Origin: Phytopseudomonas dryadis
GTDB lineage: Bacteria; Pseudomonadota; Gammaproteobacteria; Pseudomonadales; Pseudomonadaceae
NCBI RefSeq assembly: GCF_004327355.1
Contig: NZ_QJUM01000025.1
Coordinates: 36,014 to 100,013, forward strand
Length of the DNA stretch: 64,000 nucleotides
Direction of reading: 5' to 3'
The notes under the pieces were generated by a model. It ran no database searches and was not told where the DNA came from. It saw only the letters and a program-made list of their open reading frames with translations. Below, one piece after another: positions 10,275 through 19,354 of this stretch (the first letter of the stretch is position 1; every line of letters starts with the position of its first letter). Both the position numbers and the translations under genes were made by a program.

Positions 10275-12505
10275 CGGTTGAACAGGCCCTTGAGGGCGTC
10301 TTTCAGTTCCGGGCTGACCTTGTCGCCGAGCTTCTCTTCGAGTTTTTCGTTGATGCGGTCACCGGCCAGTTTGGCGGCGACCTTGCCCATGCCTTCCTGG
10401 TCCAGGCGGCAGGCCTTGGCGCCCAGTTCCAGCGGGCCGCGACAGTGCAGCGGCCAGGCAATGCCAACGTAGCGACGGTTGACTTCGCAGGCGGGGTCCG
10501 GCATTTCGCGCTGGTCGCCTTCGATGGTGATGCCGACCCGGTAATCCAGGCCCAGCACGCGCAGGTCGAGGTCGCCATTGCCGGCCACGCTGAGGCCGGG
10601 GACGCGGGCCTTGAGGTCCGGGTTGTGGGCCACGCCGTTGCGCAGGCTGAGGCTGCCCTGCAGGGTCTCGAAGGGGGTGTCCTTGCTGCGCGGCTCGCCT
10701 GCCAGCGGCTTGCGGTTGAGGGTGGCAATGCCGCGGCACAGTTGCTGCTCGAGGTTGGCATCGACCAGCACGCCGTCATTGAGCAGGAAGCTGGCCGTGC
10801 CGTTGAGCGCCTCGACCCAGGCTTTCTGGCTGTTGCCGCTGGTGGTCAGGTCGCTCTGCAGGTCGAGCAGGCCCTTGAGTGGTGCCGCGCGCTCCGGGCT
10901 TTTCAGGAACGGTTCGAGGGCAATGCGTTGCAGACGGCTGTGCAGGCCGAGTACCGGCACGGCCGGGCGTACGTCGGCCGTGGCCTTGACGTCGAAGGTG
11001 CCGCTGCCCAGGTTGCCGCGCAGTTCTTCCAGGGTCAGCGAGCCGCCCTGGCTGCGGGCCTTGAGGCTGAGGTTGTCGATTGCCTGCTGTTTCAGGGTCA
11101 ACTGGCCGAGGTTGAGGGCCACTTGCAGGTCGAGCTTGCGCAGGGTGTTGATCGGCAGCACCTCGGCCGAGCTCCAGGCCTGCTGGGTGGGCGCGCTGGG
11201 CACCGGGGTGCTGCCGTTCTGTCCGGCATTGGCGATGCTTTCGCGCACTTCGGCCTGGCGTGCGGCCCCGGCACTCTTGTCGTCCTTGGCGGGGGCGGGC
11301 AGATAGCGGTCGAGGTCGAGGCGGTCGCCCTTGAGTTGCAGGCGCAGCGCCTGCTTGGCGAAGTCGGCCACGGCGATCTGCCCGGAGAAGCTGCTGTCGT
11401 CGAGCTTGATGCTCAGGTCATCCAGCGACAGGCTGTTCGGCGTGCCGTTGAGGCGGGTGACCAGTTCGAATTGCGCCAGGGTCTTGCCGTCGCTCATCGC
11501 TGGCAGCTTCTGGCCGAGGCTGGCGAGGAATTCGCGCAGGTTCACCGGCGCCACCGACAGCCCGCCGCTGAGCTTCGGCGCATCGTTGAGGTCGCGCACC
11601 TTCAGCTCGCCCAGGGCGCGCAGCTGGTTGGCCGAGAGTTTCAGGCCATTCCACTCGGCCACCTGGGCGGCGAGGTCGACCAGCAACTGGCCCTGCATGG
11701 CGTAGGTCAGGGTCTGGCCGTTGAACGGCTCGCCGGAGGCCTCCCCGGAAAGTTTGGCGTCTTCGAGCTGATAGCGCTTGAGCACGCGGTCGAAGCGCAG
11801 CTCGCCCTGCAGTTCGCTGCGCGCCCGCATGACCGGCTGGTTGCTGCCGAAGAAGGCGCTGAGCTTGATCGGCACGCTGGCGCCCTCGCGGATCGCGCCG
11901 GTGGTCAGCTGGATGCTCTCGGCGCTGAATTGCTGGCCCTTCTGCGCGTCGTGGTAGTCCACCCGGGCGCCATTGACGATCAGGCTGTCGATGTCCAGCT
12001 TGATCGGCTGGGCGCTGCTTGCTGTGCTGCCGCTCGGCACGGACTGCGGCGTGTCGCTGGCGGCGCTCTGGTCCGCCTGGGCATCCGCCGCCGCGGCTGT
12101 GCGTGGTTGGCCGACGTCTTCCCAGTTGCCGTGGCCGTTCTCGTCGCGTTGCAGGTCCAAGTTGAGGCCGTCGACGCGGATGTCGCTCATCTGCACTTCC
12201 TTGCGCAGCAGCGGCAGCACGCGCACCGACAGGCCGAGCAGGCGCAGGGTGGCGAAGGGCTTGTCCGGGGTGCTGGCGCTGGCCAGGGTGGCGTCGGTCA
12301 GTTCCAGGCCGAGCCAGGGGAACAGGCTCCAGCCGATATCGCCATTGAGGGTCAGCTCCAGGTTGGCCTTGTCCCTGGCCAACTGACGGATTTCGTCTTT
12401 GTAATCGTTGGGATCGAACAGGTGGGTCAGGGCGAAGCCCAGGGCCACGATGATCAGCAACAGCCCGAGGAAGAACAGACCCAGGAGTTTGCCGAGCGCT
12501 TTCAT
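10271..12505 (-). CDS. AsmA family protein
   Basis: 744 aa. One N-terminal membrane anchor (LLGLFFLGLLLIIVALGFAL) is followed by the AsmA signature LFDPNDYKDEIRQLA, a long beta-rich periplasmic region and the C-terminal AsmA domain (LLNDGVLVDANLEQQLCRGIATLNRKP). AsmA-like proteins are thought to form hydrophobic grooves that move phospholipids or otherwise affect outer-membrane composition. It is the first gene of the asmA-mutY-yggX operon. A Ser/Ala/Gln-rich low-complexity stretch lies near residues 135-165. Confidence 0.92.
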   Translation of the reverse strand: MKALGKLLGLFFLGLLLIIVALGFALTHLFDPNDYKDEIRQLARDKANLELTLNGDIGWSLFPWLGLELTDATLASASTPDKPFATLRLLGLSVRVLPLLRKEVQMSDIRVDGLNLDLQRDENGHGNWEDVGQPRTAAAADAQADQSAASDTPQSVPSGSTASSAQPIKLDIDSLIVNGARVDYHDAQKGQQFSAESIQLTTGAIREGASVPIKLSAFFGSNQPVMRARSELQGELRFDRVLKRYQLEDAKLSGEASGEPFNGQTLTYAMQGQLLVDLAAQVAEWNGLKLSANQLRALGELKVRDLNDAPKLSGGLSVAPVNLREFLASLGQKLPAMSDGKTLAQFELVTRLNGTPNSLSLDDLSIKLDDSSFSGQIAVADFAKQALRLQLKGDRLDLDRYLPAPAKDDKSAGAARQAEVRESIANAGQNGSTPVPSAPTQQAWSSAEVLPINTLRKLDLQVALNLGQLTLKQQAIDNLSLKARSQGGSLTLEELRGNLGSGTFDVKATADVRPAVPVLGLHSRLQRIALEPFLKSPERAAPLKGLLDLQSDLTTSGNSQKAWVEALNGTASFLLNDGVLVDANLEQQLCRGIATLNRKPLAGEPRSKDTPFETLQGSLSLRNGVAHNPDLKARVPGLSVAGNGDLDLRVLGLDYRVGITIEGDQREMPDPACEVNRRYVGIAWPLHCRGPLELGAKACRLDQEGMGKVAAKLAGDRINEKLEEKLGDKVSPELKDALKGLFNR

Positions 12506-12571
12506 GGACGAATCCTTTTCGATGACGAGAAATTGGAGTGCGCGAGTATAGCGCCGACGAGCGCGGCGGGG

Positions 12572-13678
12572 CTAAAGACGATCCGCCACACGCTCGGCAA
12601 TCGCCAGGCTGGCGGTCAATCCCGGTGATTCGATGCCGAACAGGTTGACCAGCCCCGCGAGGCCGTGATCCGTGGGCATTTGGAGAACGAAGTCGGCGGC
12701 CGGTTCCCCGGCGCCGCTGAGTTTCGGCCGGATGCCGCTGTAGCCGGGGATCAGCCTGTCGGCGTCGAGCGCCGGAAAATAGCGGCCGATGGCAGTGGCG
12801 AAGGCGTCACGCAACTGCTCGTCGACGCGGTAGTCGATCGTCTCGAGATAGCGGGTGTCCGGGCCGAAGCGCAACTGGCCGCCCAGGTCGAGGGTGGCGT
12901 GCACGCCGAGGCCGGCGGTGTTGGCTTCCGGCATCGGGTAGACCAGATGCCGAAACGGCGAACGGCCGCTGTAATTGAAGTAGCTGCCCTTGCACAGGTG
13001 CAACTGGGGGATGTACTGCGCCGCCAGGCCCTGGGTATGGCGGGCCAGGTGCTGGGCGAACAGCCCGCCCGCGTTGATCACCCGCTGCGCCTTGAGGCTG
13101 AAGGCCTCGCCGGCGCTGGTGCCGCTGGCGATCCAGCCGTCGCTGGCCAGTTCGAGCCGGTCGACCCGGGTCTGCAGCACCAGTTGTGCGCCCTGGCGTT
13201 CGGCCCGGGCCAGCAGCGACTGCATGAAGGCGTGGCTGTCGATGATGCCGGTGTTCGGCGACAGCAGGGCGGCCACGCCGCGCACGGCGGGTTCCAGGGT
13301 GGCGAGGCGGGCGGCCGAGATGGGCTGTAGTTCGTCCACGCCGCAGGCTCTGGCATTGCTGGCGAGTTGCTCGAGCTTGCCGCGTTCTTCGGCGCCGACC
13401 GCCACCAGCAGTTTGCCGAGGCGCCTGTAGGGCACCCGGTGCCGCTCGCACCAGCCATACAGGCGCTCGCGGCCTTCCAGGCACAGTTCGGCCTTCAGCG
13501 AGCCGGGCGCATAGTAGATCCCGGCATGGATCACTTCGGAGTTGCGGCTGGAGGTGTGGCTGCCGATCAATGTCTCGGCCTCGACGATCAGGGTGCTGCG
13601 CCCGGGCTCCGCCAGGCGGGCGGCGCAGGCCAGGCCCAGGGCTCCGGCGCCGATGATCAGGGTGTCGATGCTATCCAT
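12572..13678 (-). CDS. FAD-dependent oxidoreductase, L-2-hydroxyglutarate oxidase-like
   Basis: 368 aa. An N-terminal dinucleotide-binding motif IGAGALGLACAARLAE is followed by SSRNSEVIHAGIYYAPGSLK, which is characteristic of the L-2-hydroxyglutarate dehydrogenase/oxidase branch of the DAO superfamily. A second FAD-contact motif VINAGGLFAQ and the C-terminal PGYSGIRPKL are also present. The substrate is probably an L-2-hydroxy acid, but it cannot be read from sequence alone. It stands alone and is divergent from the transporter at 13990. Confidence 0.85.
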   Translation of the reverse strand: MDSIDTLIIGAGALGLACAARLAEPGRSTLIVEAETLIGSHTSSRNSEVIHAGIYYAPGSLKAELCLEGRERLYGWCERHRVPYRRLGKLLVAVGAEERGKLEQLASNARACGVDELQPISAARLATLEPAVRGVAALLSPNTGIIDSHAFMQSLLARAERQGAQLVLQTRVDRLELASDGWIASGTSAGEAFSLKAQRVINAGGLFAQHLARHTQGLAAQYIPQLHLCKGSYFNYSGRSPFRHLVYPMPEANTAGLGVHATLDLGGQLRFGPDTRYLETIDYRVDEQLRDAFATAIGRYFPALDADRLIPGYSGIRPKLSGAGEPAADFVLQMPTDHGLAGLVNLFGIESPGLTASLAIAERVADRL

Positions 13679-13989
13679 GGCGTACCGTCGAATGCAGGGA
13701 GCGGGCGGCTGAGCATAGCAAGCCGCGGTGGCTTCCGTGTGTCACGCTGGCGGCCGTCTGGTGAATTGTCGTCCGCTGAAGAGCGGATCGCCATCCCGCC
13801 CGGGAGCTCTGCGCCGCGCCTGTCCCCTCCTGCCGCCGGTGTCGGCAATCCGCGGCGTTGGCAGGCCCCGCGAGCCGAGACGGATGATTCGTTTAAAAAT
13901 ATTTTGCTTTATGTTTAACACCGTTATTCTTGCGTTTCCCAAGTGCTCCCTCACTGGTTTGCCAACAACTAACAATTAAAGAGAAGAAA
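13679..13989. other. Divergent intergenic region
   Basis: 311 bp between the oxidoreductase and the OFA transporter, without a credible gene. An AT-rich patch at 13890-13930 stands out against the GC-rich surroundings and is the likely promoter area for the transporter. AAAGAGAAG just before 13990 is its ribosome binding site. No clear operator was recognised. Confidence 0.4.
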
Positions 13990-15651
13990 ATGACTGACGC
14001 CATCGTGCAAAACGGCGCTTCAGCGACGACTCCAGCGTTCCTTTCCAAGGAGCGCATCATCGCGAAGCCGGGCTTCAACCGCTGGCTGGTTCCACCAGCC
14101 GCCCTCGCAATCCACCTGTGCATCGGCATGGCCTACGGGTTCTCCGTATTCTGGCTGCCGTTGTCGAAAGCCATCGGTATCGACAGCGCCGTCGCCTGTG
14201 CGCCGGATATCGGCTTCTTCGAGCAGATCTTCGCCAGCAACTGCGACTGGCAGATTTCCATGCTGGGCTGGATCTACACCCTGTTCTTCGTCTTCCTCGG
14301 TTGTTCGGCCGCCGTATGGGGCGGGTGGCTGGAGCATGCCGGCCCGCGCAAGGCCGGTGTGGTCTCGGCGCTGTGCTGGTGCGGTGGCTTGCTGATTTCC
14401 GCGTTCGGCATCTATACGCACCAGATCTGGCTGTTGTGGATCGGCTCCGGGGTGATCGGTGGCATCGGCCTGGGGCTGGGCTACATCTCGCCGGTTTCGA
14501 CCCTGATCAAATGGTTTCCGGACAAGCGCGGCATGGCCACCGGCATGGCGATCATGGGCTTCGGTGGCGGTGCGATGGTCGGTGCGCCGCTGGCCGCCGA
14601 GCTGATGGGCCACTTCGCCAGTGAAACCAGTGTGGGTGTCTGGCAGAGCTTCGTGGTCATGGCGGTGATCTACTTCATCTTCATGATCGGTGGCGCGCTG
14701 GCCTACCGTGTTCCGCCGACCGGCTGGAAGCCGGCGGGCTGGGTCGCACCGGCGGCCAAGGCCAACAACGCGATGATCACCAAGGGCCACGTGCACGTGA
14801 ACACCGCCTGGAAGACGCCGCAGTTCTGGCTGGTCTGGGCCGTGCTGTGCCTGAACGTGTCGGCCGGTATCGGCATCATCGGCATGGCTTCGCCGCTGCT
14901 GCAGGAGGTCTTCGCCGGCAAGTTGCTGGGCAACGATCTGTCCTTCAACGAGCTGAACGCCGTCCAGCTGGGGCAGATCGCCGCCATCGCCGCCGGCTTC
15001 ACCGGCCTGCTCAGCCTGTTCAACATCGGTGGGCGCTTCTTCTGGGCCTCCTGTTCGGACTTCATCGGTCGCAAGGGCACCTACTTCGTGTTCTTCGCCC
15101 TGGGCTTCGCGCTCTACGCCGCCGTGCCGATGCTCGGGCACCTGGGTAGCCTGGCGCTGTTCGTCCTGGCGTTCTGCATCATCCTGTCGATGTACGGCGG
15201 CGGTTTCGCCACGGTTCCCGCCTATCTGGCGGACCTGTTCGGCACGCAGATGGTCGGCGCCATCCACGGACGCCTGCTCACCGCCTGGGCGGTGGCTGGT
15301 GTGCTTGGTCCGGTACTGGTCAACTACCTGCGCGAATACCAGCTGAGCATCGGCGTGGAGCGTGCTGCCGCCTATGACATCACCCTGTACATCCTCGCCG
15401 GCCTGCTGGTGCTGGGCTTCATCTGCAACCTGCTGGTGCGTCCGGTGGCGCCCAAGTACTTCATGACCGAAGAAGAGCTGGCCGCCGAGCGTGCTCATGG
15501 CGAGAAGGCCGCGCCGAGTGCGAGCGAACTGGAATGGGCGGCCAACCCGGCCACCCGGCCGCTGGTGATCGCCGCCTGGCTGGCAGTGGGTATTCCGCTG
15601 GCCTGGGGGGTGTGGATCACCCTGCAGAAGACCGTCGTACTGTTCCAATAA
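13990..15651 (+). CDS. OFA-family MFS transporter (oxalate/formate antiporter-like)
   Basis: 553 aa when begun at the ATG at 13990, which has AAAGAGAAG upstream; an in-frame ATG at 13930 would add 20 residues without a ribosome site. About 12 membrane segments, with IHLCIGMAYGFSVFWLPLS at the first helix and the family features SPVSTLIKWFPDKRGMATG and GGRFFWASCSDFIGRKGTYF. An enlarged loop between helices 1 and 2 and a C-terminal extra helix are typical of the larger OFA members in proteobacteria. The substrate is probably a small carboxylate (oxalate, formate, lactate or pyruvate). Confidence 0.9.
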   Translation: MTDAIVQNGASATTPAFLSKERIIAKPGFNRWLVPPAALAIHLCIGMAYGFSVFWLPLSKAIGIDSAVACAPDIGFFEQIFASNCDWQISMLGWIYTLFFVFLGCSAAVWGGWLEHAGPRKAGVVSALCWCGGLLISAFGIYTHQIWLLWIGSGVIGGIGLGLGYISPVSTLIKWFPDKRGMATGMAIMGFGGGAMVGAPLAAELMGHFASETSVGVWQSFVVMAVIYFIFMIGGALAYRVPPTGWKPAGWVAPAAKANNAMITKGHVHVNTAWKTPQFWLVWAVLCLNVSAGIGIIGMASPLLQEVFAGKLLGNDLSFNELNAVQLGQIAAIAAGFTGLLSLFNIGGRFFWASCSDFIGRKGTYFVFFALGFALYAAVPMLGHLGSLALFVLAFCIILSMYGGGFATVPAYLADLFGTQMVGAIHGRLLTAWAVAGVLGPVLVNYLREYQLSIGVERAAAYDITLYILAGLLVLGFICNLLVRPVAPKYFMTEEELAAERAHGEKAAPSASELEWAANPATRPLVIAAWLAVGIPLAWGVWITLQKTVVLFQ

Positions 15652-15654
15652 AAG

Positions 15655-15940
15655 CCGAGAAAAGCGCTGGAGGCTGGAAGCTGGACGAAAAAGCCTGGTA
15701 GCCCGGGTTGAGCGGAGCGACACCCGGGGAGGTTTTACCTGGGTGTCGCTCCGCTCAACCCAGGCTACGGGGCAGAAGCCGATAAGAGCGCCAAAGGCTG
15801 GAGGCTGGACGAAAAAGCTTGACTGGGGCAAGGCCGACCACAACCCTGTCCAGCCTCCAGCCTCCAGCCTCCAGCCTCCAGCCTCCAGCCTCCAGCCTCC
15901 AGCCTCCAGCCTCCAGCCTCCAGCCTCCAGCCTCCATTTT
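15655..15940. repeat. Composite intergenic repeat, copy 1
   Basis: A left heptad arm (GGAGGCTGGAAGCTGGAC) is followed by a 71-bp palindrome (15698-15768, GTAGCCCGGGTTGAGC... to ...CTAC), a second heptad arm, and 12 perfect tandem copies of CCAGCCT (15850-15933). The same modules in the same order occur at 42055-42315 with five heptads. It ends about 80 bp before hisB. The rest of the 15652-16019 spacer holds only the hisB promoter. Confidence 0.85.
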
Positions 15941-15976
15941 TCCCCTATGGATTTCTAGGTTCGTCGCTAATTGGCC

Positions 15977-15982
15977 TATAAT
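15977..15982 (+). promoter_or_regulatory. hisB -10 box candidate
   Basis: TATAAT in GGCCTATAATGCC, 38 bp before the hisB ATG and just after the heptad repeat block. No good -35 hexamer is seen at 16-18 bp. Confidence 0.45.
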
Positions 15983-16019
15983 GCCTGCCCTTTCGCCCAA
16001 CGATTTTGTGGAGCAGGTG

Positions 16020-16613
16020 ATGGCCGAACGTACGGCATTCGTCGAGCGCAATACCCTGGAGACCCAGATCAAGGTCTCCATCAACCTGGATGGCACCGGC
16101 AAGGCGCGTTTCGATATCGGCGTGCCTTTCATGGAGCACATGCTCGACCAGATCGCCCGCCACGGCCTGATCGACCTGGACATCGAGTGCAAGGGCGACC
16201 TGCACATCGACGATCATCACACCGTCGAGGACGTCGGCATCACCCTCGGCCAGGCCTTCGCCAAAGCTGTCGGCGACAAGAAGGGCATGACCCGCTACGG
16301 CCATTCCTACGTGCCGCTGGATGAAGCGCTGTCGCGCGTGGTGATCGACTTCTCCGGCCGCCCGGGCCTGCAGATGCACGTGCCGTTCACCCGCGCCGTG
16401 GTCGGCGGCTTCGATGTCGACCTGTTCCAGGAGTTCTTCCAGGGCTTCGTCAACCATGCCCTGGTCAGCCTGCACATCGATAACCTGCGTGGCGTGAACA
16501 CCCACCACCAGATCGAGACCGTGTTCAAGGCCTTCGGCCGCGCCCTGCGCATGGCCGTCGAGCTCGATCCGCGCATGGCCGGGCAGATGCCATCGACCAA
16601 GGGCGTGCTCTGA
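16020..16613 (+). CDS. hisB: Imidazoleglycerol-phosphate dehydratase HisB
   Basis: 197 aa, the monofunctional length. The start at 16020 follows GTGGAGCAGGTG and gives the expected MAERTAFVERNTLETQI. Metal ligands are visible in HIDDHHTVEDVGI and in GVNTHHQIE near the C-terminus. It catalyses the sixth step of histidine synthesis. It overlaps the hisH start by one base and is the first gene of hisB-hisH-hisA-hisF. Confidence 0.97.
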   Translation: MAERTAFVERNTLETQIKVSINLDGTGKARFDIGVPFMEHMLDQIARHGLIDLDIECKGDLHIDDHHTVEDVGITLGQAFAKAVGDKKGMTRYGHSYVPLDEALSRVVIDFSGRPGLQMHVPFTRAVVGGFDVDLFQEFFQGFVNHALVSLHIDNLRGVNTHHQIETVFKAFGRALRMAVELDPRMAGQMPSTKGVL

Positions 16614-17251
16614 TGCAGACGGTTGCTGTCATCGACTACGGCATGGGCAACCTGCACTCGGTGGCCAAGGCGCTGGAGCACGTCGGCGCCGGCCGCGTGC
16701 TGGTGACCAGCGATGCCCAGGTGATCCGCGAGGCCGACCGGGTGGTATTCCCCGGCGTCGGCGCGATTCGCGATTGCATGGCCGAGATCCGCCGCCTGGG
16801 CTTCGATGCGCTGGTGCGCGAGGTCAGTCAGGATCGGCCGTTCCTCGGTATCTGCGTGGGCATGCAGGCATTGCTCGAGCGCAGCGAGGAGAACGACGGT
16901 GTCGACTGCATCGGCCTGTTCCCCGGCCAGGTGCGCTTCTTCGGCAAGGACATGGTCGAAGACGGCGAACCGCTCAAGGTGCCGCACATGGGCTGGAACG
17001 AGGTGAGCCAGGCGATCAGGCATCCGCTGTGGCACAACATCCCCGATCTGGCGCGCTTCTACTTCGTGCACAGCTATTACATCGAAGCGGGCAATGTCCG
17101 CCAGGTGATCGGACGCGGCCACTACGGCAAGGATTTCGCCGCGGCGCTGGCCGACGGCTCGCGTTTCGCTGTGCAGTTCCACCCGGAGAAGAGCCATACC
17201 CATGGCCTGCAGCTGCTGCAGAACTTCGCCGCCTGGGATGGCAGGTGGTGA
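16613..17251 (+). CDS. hisH: Imidazole glycerol phosphate synthase, glutaminase subunit HisH
   Basis: 212 aa. Class I glutamine amidotransferase with nucleophile Cys in LGICVGMQAL and the His/Glu pair in VQFHPEKSHTHG. It supplies ammonia to HisF in the fifth step of the pathway. It overlaps hisB by one base, then a 124-bp spacer with a heptad stem-loop separates it from hisA. Confidence 0.97.
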   Translation: MQTVAVIDYGMGNLHSVAKALEHVGAGRVLVTSDAQVIREADRVVFPGVGAIRDCMAEIRRLGFDALVREVSQDRPFLGICVGMQALLERSEENDGVDCIGLFPGQVRFFGKDMVEDGEPLKVPHMGWNEVSQAIRHPLWHNIPDLARFYFVHSYYIEAGNVRQVIGRGHYGKDFAAALADGSRFAVQFHPEKSHTHGLQLLQNFAAWDGRW

Positions 17252-17254
17252 AGA

Positions 17255-17342
17255 CGCGCGCTGCGCGCGAGGCTGGACGCCGAAGGCCGGACGATACCGT
17301 ACCGCTTTTTCGTCCAGCCCTCAGCCTTTAGCCTCCAGCGAA
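17255..17342. repeat. Heptad stem-loop between hisH and hisA
   Basis: GAGGCTGGACGCCGAAGGCCG pairs imperfectly with the downstream CGTCCAGCCCTCAGCC/TAGCCTCCAGCG across a spacer containing GCTTTTTCG. Same family as the other CCAGCCT-type intergenic hairpins. It would be transcribed inside the his operon. Confidence 0.7.
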
Positions 17343-17375
17343 CCTGACAGTCAGTTTTTTGAGGAATATTTTCCA

Positions 17376-18119
17376 ATGTTGATTATCCCCGCTATCGACC
17401 TCAAGGACGGCGCCTGCGTGCGTCTGCGCCAGGGCCGCATGGACGACTCCACGGTGTTCTCCGACGACCCGGTGAGCATGGCCGCCAAATGGGTGGAAGG
17501 CGGTTGCCGGCGTCTGCATCTGGTCGACCTCAACGGCGCCTTCGAAGGCCAGCCGGTCAACGGCGAAGTGGTCACCGCCATTGCCAAGCGCTACCCGAAC
17601 CTGCCGATCCAGATCGGCGGCGGTATCCGCTCGCTGGAAACCATCGAGCACTACGTCAGGGCCGGGGTCAGCTACGTGATCATCGGCACCAAGGCGGTCA
17701 AGCAGCCCGAGTTCGTCGCCGAGGCCTGCAAGGCCTTTCCGGGCAAGGTGATCGTCGGCCTGGATGCCAAGGACGGTTTTGTCGCCACCGACGGCTGGGC
17801 TGAAGTCAGCAGCGTGCAGGCCGTCGACCTGGCGCGCCGCTTCGAGGCCGATGGCGTGTCGGCGATCGTCTATACCGACATCGCCAAGGACGGCATGATG
17901 CAGGGCTGCAACGTCGAGGCCACCGCGGCCCTGGCCGCCGCCAGCCGTATCCCGGTGATCGCCTCGGGCGGTATCCACAACCTGGGCGATATCGAGAAGC
18001 TGCTGCTGGCCCGTTCGCCGGGCATCATCGGCGCCATCACCGGGCGGGCCATCTACGAAGGCACCCTGGACGTCGCCGAGGCCCAGGCGTTCTGCGATCG
18101 GCAGGCAAAAGACGAATAA
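17376..18119 (+). CDS. hisA: Phosphoribosylformimino-AICAR-phosphate isomerase HisA
   Basis: 247 aa. TIM barrel with catalytic Asp8 in IPAIDLKDGACVRL and the second Asp in IVYTDIAKDGM; phosphate-binding loops are GGGIRS and ASGGIHNL. The ATG at 17376 follows TTGAGGAATATTTTCCA. It performs the fourth dedicated isomerisation of the pathway. It is flanked on both sides by heptad stem-loops. Confidence 0.97.
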   Translation: MLIIPAIDLKDGACVRLRQGRMDDSTVFSDDPVSMAAKWVEGGCRRLHLVDLNGAFEGQPVNGEVVTAIAKRYPNLPIQIGGGIRSLETIEHYVRAGVSYVIIGTKAVKQPEFVAEACKAFPGKVIVGLDAKDGFVATDGWAEVSSVQAVDLARRFEADGVSAIVYTDIAKDGMMQGCNVEATAALAAASRIPVIASGGIHNLGDIEKLLLARSPGIIGAITGRAIYEGTLDVAEAQAFCDRQAKDE

Positions 18120-18198
18120 AGGCGCTGAAAGCTGAAGGCTGGACGATGGCCGAGTTGCCTTTTCGTTCAGCGTCCAGCGTCCAGCCTCCAGCGAATTC
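18120..18198. repeat. Heptad stem-loop between hisA and hisF
   Basis: GCTGAAAGCTGAAGGCTGGAC at the left pairs with CGTTCAGCGTCCAGCGTCCAGCCTCCAGC-like sequence at the right, leaving a loop of about 20-25 nt. It starts directly after the hisA stop codon and is in the same family as 17255-17342. Confidence 0.7.
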
Positions 18199-18215
18199 AG
18201 GATTGGGAGGCCCGC

Positions 18216-18986
18216 ATGGCCCTCGCTAAACGCATCATCCCCTGCCTCGACGTGGACAATGGCCGTGTGGTCAAGGGCGTCAAGTTCGAAAACATCCGCG
18301 ACGCCGGTGACCCGGTGGAAATCGCCCGGCGCTACGACGAGCAGGGCGCCGACGAGATCACCTTTCTCGATATCACCGCCAGCGTCGACGGTCGCGACAC
18401 CACGCTGCACACCGTCGAGCGCATGGCCAGCCAGGTGTTCATCCCGCTGACCGTGGGCGGCGGCGTGCGTACCGTGATGGACATCCGCAACCTGCTCAAC
18501 GCCGGCGCCGACAAGGTATCGATCAACACGGCTGCGGTGTTCACCCCCGAGTTCGTTGGCGAGGCCGCTTCGCGCTTCGGCTCGCAGTGCATCGTCGTCG
18601 CCATCGACGCCAAGCGGGTATCGGCGCCGGGCGAAACGCCGCGCTGGGAAATCTTCACCCATGGCGGACGCAAGCCCACCGGCCTCGATGCGGTGGCCTG
18701 GGCGCAGAAGATGGAAGGCCTGGGCGCTGGCGAGATCCTCCTGACCAGCATGGATCAGGACGGCGTGAAGAGTGGCTACGACCTCGGCGTGACCCGTGCC
18801 ATCAGCGAGGCGGTCGGCATTCCGGTGATCGCTTCCGGCGGTGTCGGCAACCTGCAGCACCTGGCTGACGGCATCATCGAAGGCAAGGCCGCGGCGGTGC
18901 TGGCGGCAAGCATCTTCCATTTCGGCGAATACACCGTGCCGGAAGCCAAGGCCTACATGGCCAGTCGCGGAATCGTGATGCGCTGA
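18216..18986 (+). CDS. hisF: Imidazole glycerol phosphate synthase, cyclase subunit HisF
   Basis: 256 aa. TIM barrel with catalytic Asp11 in IPCLDVDNGRVVKG and Asp130-equivalent in IVVAIDAKR; LLTSMDQDGVKSGYD is the other family motif. GGGAGG lies 8 bp before the ATG. It pairs with HisH. It ends the his cluster; hisE, hisI and hisG are not in this window. Confidence 0.97.
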   Translation: MALAKRIIPCLDVDNGRVVKGVKFENIRDAGDPVEIARRYDEQGADEITFLDITASVDGRDTTLHTVERMASQVFIPLTVGGGVRTVMDIRNLLNAGADKVSINTAAVFTPEFVGEAASRFGSQCIVVAIDAKRVSAPGETPRWEIFTHGGRKPTGLDAVAWAQKMEGLGAGEILLTSMDQDGVKSGYDLGVTRAISEAVGIPVIASGGVGNLQHLADGIIEGKAAAVLAASIFHFGEYTVPEAKAYMASRGIVMR

Positions 18987-19066
18987 GCGCTTGCTCGGGC
19001 CGAGCATTCCTGTGCAGGCTGCACGGGAACGGTCAGGCTTGGGTGCACGGGCAAGAGCGGCCTTTC

Positions 19067-19142
19067 GTAGGGTGGACGACGCTTTATCCGTCCACCGCTC
19101 TGCAATCGCAATGGTGGATGAAAAGAGCGTCATCCACCCTAC
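19067..19142. repeat. Long intergenic palindrome (GTAGGGTGGAC type)
   Basis: GTAGGGTGGACGACGC at the left is matched by GCGTCATCCACCCTAC at the right, with an inner arm GGTGGAT/ATCCGTCCACC. A partial version of the same motif lies at 28476-28516. Confidence 0.75.
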
Positions 19143-19210
19143 GACTGGCGGTTGAGGCCTAGGCTCTCGTTTCGGTATGAACTGCAGGATCAAGGCGATA
19201 GCGGCCGTTC

Positions 19211-19259
19211 GTAGGATGGGTGAAACCCATCGGCAATTGATGGGTTTCACCCATCCTAC
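19211..19259. repeat. Long intergenic palindrome (GTAGGATGGGTGAA type)
   Basis: GTAGGATGGGTGAAACCCAT-CGGCAATTG-ATGGGTTTCACCCATCCTAC forms a near-perfect 20-bp stem. A related stem lies at 33201-33240 and the first arm of another copy ends the window at about 63984-64000. Confidence 0.85.
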
Positions 19260-19354
19260 AGGCTGCCTCGCTTCTAGCTTGAAGCTTGTGGCTTGCAGCT
19301 CAACGTCCGCTTCCGTCTTATGGCTGCCATCTCAATTACGCATGTTGGCCCGGT

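Larger units (their letters stand above)
18987..19354. other. Intergenic stretch with two long palindromes
   Basis: 368 bp between hisF and the AraC-type gene with no credible coding frame. It holds palindromes 19067-19142 and 19211-19259 and a heptad-like segment GCTTGAAGCTTGTGGCTTGCAGC near 19278. Confidence 0.6.

Noticed and set aside
10445..12628. A 727-aa open frame on the plus strand opposite the AsmA gene
   Set aside because: It mirrors the GC-rich third positions of the real gene; the minus-strand AsmA protein has a membrane anchor and family motifs while this frame has none.
14020..15843. A 607-aa minus-strand frame opposite the OFA transporter
   Set aside because: Low-complexity shadow of the transporter; no domain recognised.
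15850..15933. Possible CRISPR array in the CCAGCCT repeats
   Set aside because: A 7-bp unit repeated with no spacers and no cas genes; it is a simple tandem repeat.
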